Origin: Calonectria ilicicola
Taxonomy: Eukaryota > Ascomycota > Sordariomycetes > Hypocreales > Nectriaceae
Direction of reading: 5' to 3'
Assembly (NCBI GenBank): GCA_020809705.1
Contig: CP085828.1
Span: 434,001-498,000 of the forward strand
DNA length: 64,000 bases
The notes beneath the pieces were generated by a model that searched no databases, was not told where the DNA came from, and was given only the letters and a program-made list of their open reading frames with translations. Positions 57,913 through 64,000 of this stretch are shown one piece after another; within the stretch, counting starts at the first letter, position 1, and each line of letters starts with the position of its first letter. Both the position numbers and the translations under genes were made by a program.

Positions 57913-60219
57913 GGTGACGAATGTTCAAGAGTGTATATTAAGAAATATTGCCTTGAGTATCTTGATAAAATAAAATAAAGGCGTTGGGTATGCCGCATTT
58001 ATATATGCTGAAGCGGCTCGACCGACCGGGTTGCCGCCTTTAAGATCTGTCATATCAAGCCCGAATCCGGACTACGCCGGAGGCAGCAAGAATAATCTCA
58101 TGGCGGTAGATTGGACCCAGATTGATCCCTATTATTGGGTGCAATCTATTTTTCGTATCACGTCGTGCGACTTACGTGTTCTGACAAAGACTTGCGATAG
58201 TCGTCACCCATGTGTGAAGTGGAGTGCTACCAACAACAAACTTGCAGCATTACCAATCGCTCTACAGGAGTGGATACGAGCTGGCGTTTGTGTCGGTTGC
58301 TCGTTACCTCCTGGAATCGATCACACCACGTGAACTAATCTCAATGCGGCTCTATCGGTGACCTCAGGGCATCGCACCACGTCCATTATCCACAGTGTTG
58401 GGCTTGGAGGTTGGCTCCTGACGTGAATCTGATGTTTTATTGTACCCGAGGTAAACTCGGGAGGCCTGATTTAGCCTGTGTACTGTAGATATGCACTTCT
58501 AAACTGGATGTTGGTCTTGTTCGTCTGAATGGTCATGTCCGATTCGCTCGGGCCGAACCATCACGTCATGAATCGGCGTCCCAACTCCCGGGCGAGCAGA
58601 GGCTCTGTCCCAAGAAACTGGTGACTTGGATGGCGAGATCTATCTAGAAAGAGTTCCTGTCCAATTATTTTGCGTCACATGGGCCCTGAGCAATTTGTCG
58701 CCATCGATGATGATACTGATCCTGGTCAACGTTAGCGAACCTTGCATGTCGGATGTGCGAAAAAGTGGGAATGGATCTTCTACATCCGACCGACAGGGAG
58801 TGAAGAAGCAAAATCGTGATATCACGGTTATCATGTTCAATACCCGTGCGACATGCATGTACAAGCTAAATGCCCTGCATCGATTACATTATGCTTTCTA
58901 AGAAAGTCTTTTGTTTAGACAGCGGTGAAGCCCATTCAGAGCAAGGCAAGAAGGTTTGAGATTCTCACTGCCCGCTCTCCGCCGCTAGCTCAATATGGTA
59001 GCCAAATCAAAGGATTGACAGGACATATTGTGTTACTATGCATTATGCTTAACTTCAAGAGAGGTGCCAATGCGCTTTACTACCCATCGGGCTGATGCGA
59101 ATGATGGATGCGAGCAGGCATTCGGAGTAAAGTGTCCAAATGAAAGTGGATCAAGGGGACGATGAAAGCCATTGAGGCGCAAGGTATGAGAGCCTCACCG
59201 ATGCTTATACAACAGGTAAATCCAAGCCTTGCCATGTCATGCGAAGGGACACAAGGGCTTACAAGCCTCCTCCAGCATAAACACGCCTCACAACGTGGAT
59301 CAAACTACTAACTGCCTTCCTTCTTCATGCCCGCCGTAAACAGCAGCTCATAATGAAAGAGTGGTAAATCAAAAATTGCACCCGCTATGGCCCCGAAGGA
59401 CAATAGAGCAGGGAGCGACTCCGCGATGTGCAATGCAGGCCCTCCCTACTAAGGTTCGCCAGTCTTGAGCGGCGAACCTCCAGATAAGGTAAGTATGAAG
59501 AAGAAAAGAGAAAAAGAAGAGGAAAAGGGCGAGGGCAAGGCGAAGCTTTATACCCAAAATTTCATGGGCCGAGCGCTAGCTGATTGCGGCTAGTGCTGTT
59601 GCCTGCGGTGCCAAGGTTTCTCCGGACGGCAGACAACAGGGCCCACTGTCTCAGGGCCCAATCGGCAGCGCAGCCAACAATTTCGCTTGGGAATGTTTCC
59701 TCCAAGGAACAGGCGGTCAGTTGACTTTGGACATGATTCGAGTCCAACCGTGCATTAATTAATTAGCCCCGTCCTATAGCGCCGGAAGCTGTATTGGTTT
59801 AGTTTATCTCTATGCACACATATATTTTTGCACCGGTAATATTAACGAATGCCCCCTGAAAGATTACTCCTGTGTGACATCTTCTTCACCTTGAGCATTA
59901 CGAAACTCAACTGCACTAAAGGCCAGTTCGATGGCTAAAAAAAAACAAAGCACGAAATAAATAACTACATAAATAAAATCATAATTTGCGTAGCTAAATT
60001 ATTTATTTACTTTTTAATTCCTTAGAAGTGGCAGGGAAAAGTACAGGGGGTACAACCTTTCAAGCATCACATTACTTACCGAGACCTAGACACATCCCCA
60101 CCAGAAGTCATCTCATCAAGGCCATGTCCTGTTCCATGTGTAATTTCAAAACTCGATTCGGTCTCGAATTTTTCTTTGCTTGGCTATGCTTGCATCCGTC
60201 CCAGGGGATTTCTACACCG
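57913..60219. other. Intergenic region, no gene recognised
   Basis: 2.3 kb between the decarboxylase promoter and the transporter 3' end. AT-rich near 59,935-60,020. Frames are short and uninformative on both strands. Confidence 0.5.
57999..58005 (-). promoter_or_regulatory. TATA box of the phenolic acid decarboxylase gene
   Basis: TATATAA on the minus strand lies about 87-93 bases before the ATG at 57912, supporting that start. Confidence 0.5.
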
Positions 60220-61876
60220 CTACAGCCCTTCCTTGTGCTGGACGCCATTCTCCTTTTCATCCCGCGCTTCGACTGCTTCCGTATTCCTTGCCTGCATCTT
60301 AACACTGGCCCGACCAACCCTATACCACGGCATCGTAAACAGCTCATCCATCCGCTCCATTGACATGCCCTTTGTTTCCGGATATGCAAAATAACTGTAA
60401 GTAGTAAATAATGTCGTAGTCGCGGCAAATAGTAAAAATGGTCCCCAAGAATGCATCGCGATGACCATGTTGGGCTGAGCTCTGGTCAGTGCAAAGTTGA
60501 CCAGGTACTGCCAAGTAATGCAAATTGCCATGCAGGTCGAGCGCACCCTGTTCGGGAACACTTCCGAGTTGATGATCCAGGGAATTGTTCCCCAAGATAC
60601 AGCATATCCGATGGCAAATATGTAAATTGAAACAACAGCAACCCACCCCGCGGCACCTGTTCCGGAGCTCGCATCCGTTGATGGTTTGGCAACCGCCAGG
60701 TATACGGTCAAGTAAATAAGAGAACCGATGATTAAAACAGAGCCTCCAAACAAGCCTGCGCGACGTCCGAATCTGTCGATAACGTAGAGGCAGTACAGGA
60801 GCACCGCGATGAACTTGACTAAGCCGTAGATTCCAGAAAACAGATAGTTGGTAGATTTCGATGTCAACCCAATCGATGTCAAGATAGAAGTGTTGTAGTA
60901 TGTAATAATATTTCCGCCACTGAACTGAAATCCGACTTGAATTAGCATCACCATGATCATTCGCTTGCGAATGGACTTGGATAAGATCTCCTTGATGATG
61001 CCGGAGCCACCACTCTGAACCGACTGCTGTTGCTCCACATTGGAGCAAATTTCTCCGAGCTCCTGCTCAATGAATGAATGGTCAGCAGGGAGCGATCGTA
61101 GGTCTGCCAAAGATTCTCTCGCAGCCTCAATTCTTCCACAGTTTACCAACCATCGGGGCGACTCCGGGATACAGAACAGTCCGATGAGGAGGATGACACC
61201 TGGAAGGGCTTGTACTCCCATTGGTACTTGCCAGAGAGTGTTACTATTGGCATCGATGTTTTGCAGAGAACCGTAGTTGATCCAATAAGCAAGACCGACC
61301 GAGAGCATTGTGTTTGCATTGTATAGAGCGCTGAGACCTCCACGAATCGCTTTCGGTGCAATCTCTGCAATGTAGCCTGTGCCAACAACACTGGCAGCTC
61401 CAGAGCCAAACCCAGAGAGGGCCCTTCCGACGAGAAACTCGGCTCGGCCACTGTTACCCCCCTTATTGGCGCTCATCAGAATAGCGGAAACCGTGAAGAG
61501 TACCGTAAAGAAGCCGAGAGAAAACTTTCGTCCATACTTGTCGGTGACTGGAGCGCAAACAAAGGCTCCACCGCAGGAGCCCAAGATCAAGATCGAAGTG
61601 ATCCATCCCGTCCAGCTTGCCAAAGAGGCTTCGGATAAGTCGTTTAGTCCGAAGTGCTCCTTGAATGGCTTCATAGCCAGGACACCGGAAATATTGGCAG
61701 TGTTGAATCCTGCGGAAACATTGTCATTAGCATGGGACATAGATTATCAACACCAAGGAATGCAATATACCATGGAGGGCGCCGGAAAACGATAGAATAG
61801 CGCAGTAAAAGACAATTTTCCAAGAAATGACCTCCCTAGGAGTCTCTGCATAGATTGATTTTTCGACGATCGGCAT
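60220..61876 (-). CDS. MFS sugar transporter (hexose/quinate permease family)
   Basis: Two exons, 61876-61771 and 61709-60220 (61-nt intron, GTATAT donor, TTCCGCAG acceptor), 531 residues, the usual length for the sugar porter family (PF00083). About twelve transmembrane helices are evident. Family motifs: GFNTANISGV in helix 1, DKYGRK after helix 2, a second basic motif DRFGRR, PESPRWLV closing helix 6, and PETKG after helix 12. A sugar or sugar-acid/quinate-like substrate taken up with protons is likely; specificity is not readable. The gene is divergent from the amidohydrolase at 62734, with 857 bases between, so the two may share control and act in one pathway. Confidence 0.93.
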
Positions 61877-62733
61877 CTTGCCCCTTTTGCAAAATATCCG
61901 CAAGTTGAGGTCAAGAGTTTGATGGCTCGAGGTGCTGACTGGATAAGAGGAAATGGTTTAAATCAATTTTTGCAATAGTTCAGACTCTTTGTATATCGGC
62001 CATAAACCGGTCGCCCTCTGGACACAGCCCTTTTGCTCTGTTGAGCTATGGTATCACACGATAGCTCCACTCGGCATCTCCACATACACGAGGAATAGGA
62101 GATGGAGAAACTGACCCCTCTGATTCATGAAGAGCAAAAATGTTGTTTAATTCACATCAAAAGCGGGTACCGAAGACGTATAAATGAACGGCATTGGTCA
62201 GTTCCAACGCTATGCTACGCCACGACCAATTGAATACCCCAAATGAATTGAACAAACAGCATCTAGAACTCCTGAGACCACCTCCTGATGATGGGGGTGA
62301 CGAAAATTCCCCAGGCTTTTTTTTCACGCTAATAAATAGTCTAGCCTGATCAGTGGACAGCTTGACGTGGGGAATGCGCTATACCCCGTGGGTGCCCTCG
62401 TGAGGGGAGAACCATGGGCCTTGAGCTGTGCAATTGACAAGGAACCAGGTTTTTGGGTACGGCTCGGAAACCCTGGTACTGGGATACCCGGAATCTCTCG
62501 GCATCCTACATGTGAGGCTCTCGTGTGTAAGCGAAGGAACGCATCGGAGTTCAGCCGATGAGCCACACCGGCGCAAGGCCGGTGGTCTTTCCTTGGATAG
62601 CCTCAAAGCGAGGAAGCTCTACAGGACCAGGGAAGAAATATTAACTGGCGCTAGATTCATGCACCAAAGAAAAAATATCTTTGAATTATTGCACAATTCT
62701 TATCAGCCTATCCAATAAAAAAACAAGGACAAT
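61877..62733. other. Divergent promoter region of transporter and amidohydrolase
   Basis: 857 bases. The right half (62,340-62,620) is GC-richer and full of small inverted repeats, including a 7-bp hairpin (arms 62566-62572 and 62578-62584). A CCAAT motif is near 62,711. No gene seen. Confidence 0.5.
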
Positions 62734-63681
62734 ATGTCGGCCAGCGCTACCAATACACACGCCCCCAAGCCCGTCCCCAAAGGCGCCTGGGATACACACC
62801 ATCACATTTTCGAACCAAGCAGATTCCCTTTTGCCGCAGGAAGACATTTCACTCCTTCTGTGGCTACCTTAGAGCAACTGAAGGCCTTTGAGGAGTCCAT
62901 TGGGGTTTCTCACGTGTGTATTGCACATGGACTATCTTACGGGCCGGACTGCTCCTCATTGCTGTATTACTTGGATCAGTTCAAGGGAGAAGCACGAGGA
63001 ATTTGCGTGTTGGACGAAGAAAATGTAACAGATGAACAACTTGACCAGTACCACGCCGCAGGAATTAGGAGCGTGCGTTTGGACTTCTTCAAGGCCAAAG
63101 CTATGAACGATGTGGACAAACAGATTCAGCTGATTCGCTCAACTGCATCAAGGCTTCTTCGGTGGGATGCTTCAGCTAAGGGCTGGAGTATTCAGATCCA
63201 ACAGCCCAACCTCTCACACTGGAAGCAGCTGAGAGAAGTTGCAAAGGGTGTGGGAGTCCCAATTGTTCTTGACCACATGGGACTTGTCAAGACGTCTAGC
63301 ATGGCGCCTGAAGGATCGACCCCAGTGGTTGAGAACCCGGAATGGCAGGATCTTCTGGGAGCTCTCCGAGATGGCAACCTGTGGATTAAGATTTCGGCCC
63401 CGTATCGATGCTCACGAGGCGACCCAGATTTTGATGACTTGGAGCCAATCGTCAAGCAGCTGGTCCAGGCCAATCCAAAGCGAATGGTTTTCGGAAGCGA
63501 TTGGCCACATACGCAGCGTCACGAGGACAGACACAAGCGTAGTGCAGACAGCGAGGAACCATTCTTGAAGATTGATAATCCTTCGTGGATTGCTTCCCTC
63601 AGCAAATGGCTTAACGATGAGGAATGGCAGGACCTGTGGGTGAATAACCCGAACAAATTGTACGACTTCTCGCAAAACTAA
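62734..63681 (+). CDS. Amidohydrolase-2 family hydrolase (2-pyrone-4,6-dicarboxylate lactonase LigI-like)
   Basis: 315 residues, single exon, the common length for this TIM-barrel family (PF04909). Metal/active-site landmarks are present: DTHHHIF with His22 and His24 in the HxH motif, VLDHMG with the strand-6 histidine, and FGSDWPHT with the strand-8 aspartate. LigI-type members open the lactone ring of 2-pyrone-4,6-dicarboxylate from lignin aromatics; fungal members are often unassigned lactonases or decarboxylases. The divergent sugar-type transporter suggests uptake plus hydrolysis of a lactone or sugar acid, which is an inference. The start is well placed, with stop codons just upstream and no sign of an earlier exon. 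Confidence 0.9.
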   Translation: MSASATNTHAPKPVPKGAWDTHHHIFEPSRFPFAAGRHFTPSVATLEQLKAFEESIGVSHVCIAHGLSYGPDCSSLLYYLDQFKGEARGICVLDEENVTDEQLDQYHAAGIRSVRLDFFKAKAMNDVDKQIQLIRSTASRLLRWDASAKGWSIQIQQPNLSHWKQLREVAKGVGVPIVLDHMGLVKTSSMAPEGSTPVVENPEWQDLLGALRDGNLWIKISAPYRCSRGDPDFDDLEPIVKQLVQANPKRMVFGSDWPHTQRHEDRHKRSADSEEPFLKIDNPSWIASLSKWLNDEEWQDLWVNNPNKLYDFSQN

Positions 63682-64000
63682 ACAGATATTCTTTGACAAA
63701 TTGAAATGTTTGGATTGATTATTTCTGTATACTCGCTGTGAAATGCTTAGCTTGGTTTTCAGAATGATGCACACCGAGCCGGCAATGCGCCGAAAATGGG
63801 GCACCCCGCCTCCCCGCGTCAGCGGTGCTAGTCTCGGCTTTCCCCCGGTCAAGATTGATGCGATGGTCTGGTTAAATAATCACGTAGAAATTAGAACAAG
63901 AAGTGTTCCTTGACTCTAGTACCTTGTATCGTCCAATTAAGGCAACCGTTGCAATGGCAGAATTTCCGCAAAATAACAAAACGTTCCAGATCCTCAAAGC
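63682..64000. other. 3' flank of the amidohydrolase gene to the window edge
   Basis: 319 bases. Part is GC-rich (63,775-63,850), the rest AT-rich. A minus-strand frame continues from the antisense of the amidohydrolase but carries no recognisable domain. Confidence 0.5.

Noticed and set aside
62540..62610. Possible small self-cleaving ribozyme (GATGAG followed by a strong hairpin)
   Set aside because: The CTGATGA and CGAAA core elements of a hammerhead are not present, and no other ribozyme consensus fits.
1..64000. A classic secondary-metabolite gene cluster
   Set aside because: Although a Zn2Cys6 factor, an FAD oxidase and a transporter occur, no polyketide synthase, peptide synthetase, terpene cyclase or similar core enzyme was found, and the genes are far apart.

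Overview
The window looks like nuclear DNA of a filamentous ascomycete, most likely Sordariomycetes and probably Hypocreales. Genes carry short phase-consistent introns of about 50-66 nt with GTRNGT-type donors and CTRAC-like branch sites. Intergenic gaps are long (1-5 kb), and the products (PTH11-like/fungal rhodopsin proteins, CipC, Zn2Cys6 regulator, IRE1, Hel2, UAF30) are typical of moulds. Sixteen protein-coding genes can be supported. Most exon structures below were rebuilt by hand from splice sites, and their exon lengths sum to whole codons. No rRNA, CRISPR or confident tRNA was seen.

Left part (1-18.2 kb): a secreted tannase/feruloyl-esterase (+); a seven-helix rhodopsin-like membrane protein with an unusual ~660-residue repeat-rich cytosolic tail (-); a RidA-family deaminase (+); a second, ordinary PTH11-like rhodopsin protein (-); and a secreted berberine-bridge-type FAD oxidase (+). 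The gaps between them are long and mostly silent.

Centre (18.2-41.3 kb): a gap holding a relic with an 18-nt/hexapeptide repeat and a CA microsatellite; then IRE1 (+), the unfolded-protein sensor, convergent with the Hel2/ZNF598-type ribosome-collision ubiquitin ligase (-). A secreted type-B carboxylesterase (-), an uncharacterised single-pass surface protein (+), a CipC-like stress protein (-) and the RNA polymerase I factor UAF30 (-) follow.

Right part (43.4-64 kb): a Zn2Cys6 transcription factor, a membrane-anchored haem-dependent N-demethylase-like protein and a Fringe-like glycosyltransferase (all -). After a 5.3-kb gap that ends in a decayed membrane-protein-like stretch come a ThuA-like protein and a bacterial-type phenolic acid decarboxylase (both -). 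The window closes with a sugar transporter (-) divergent from a LigI-type amidohydrolase (+).

Functionally, several dispersed genes fit growth on plant cell-wall aromatics: tannase/feruloyl esterase, FAD oxidase, carboxylesterase, phenolic acid decarboxylase, and transporter plus amidohydrolase. IRE1 and Hel2 form an RNA/protein stress pair. The most unusual object is the rhodopsin-like receptor with two separate tail repeat arrays.
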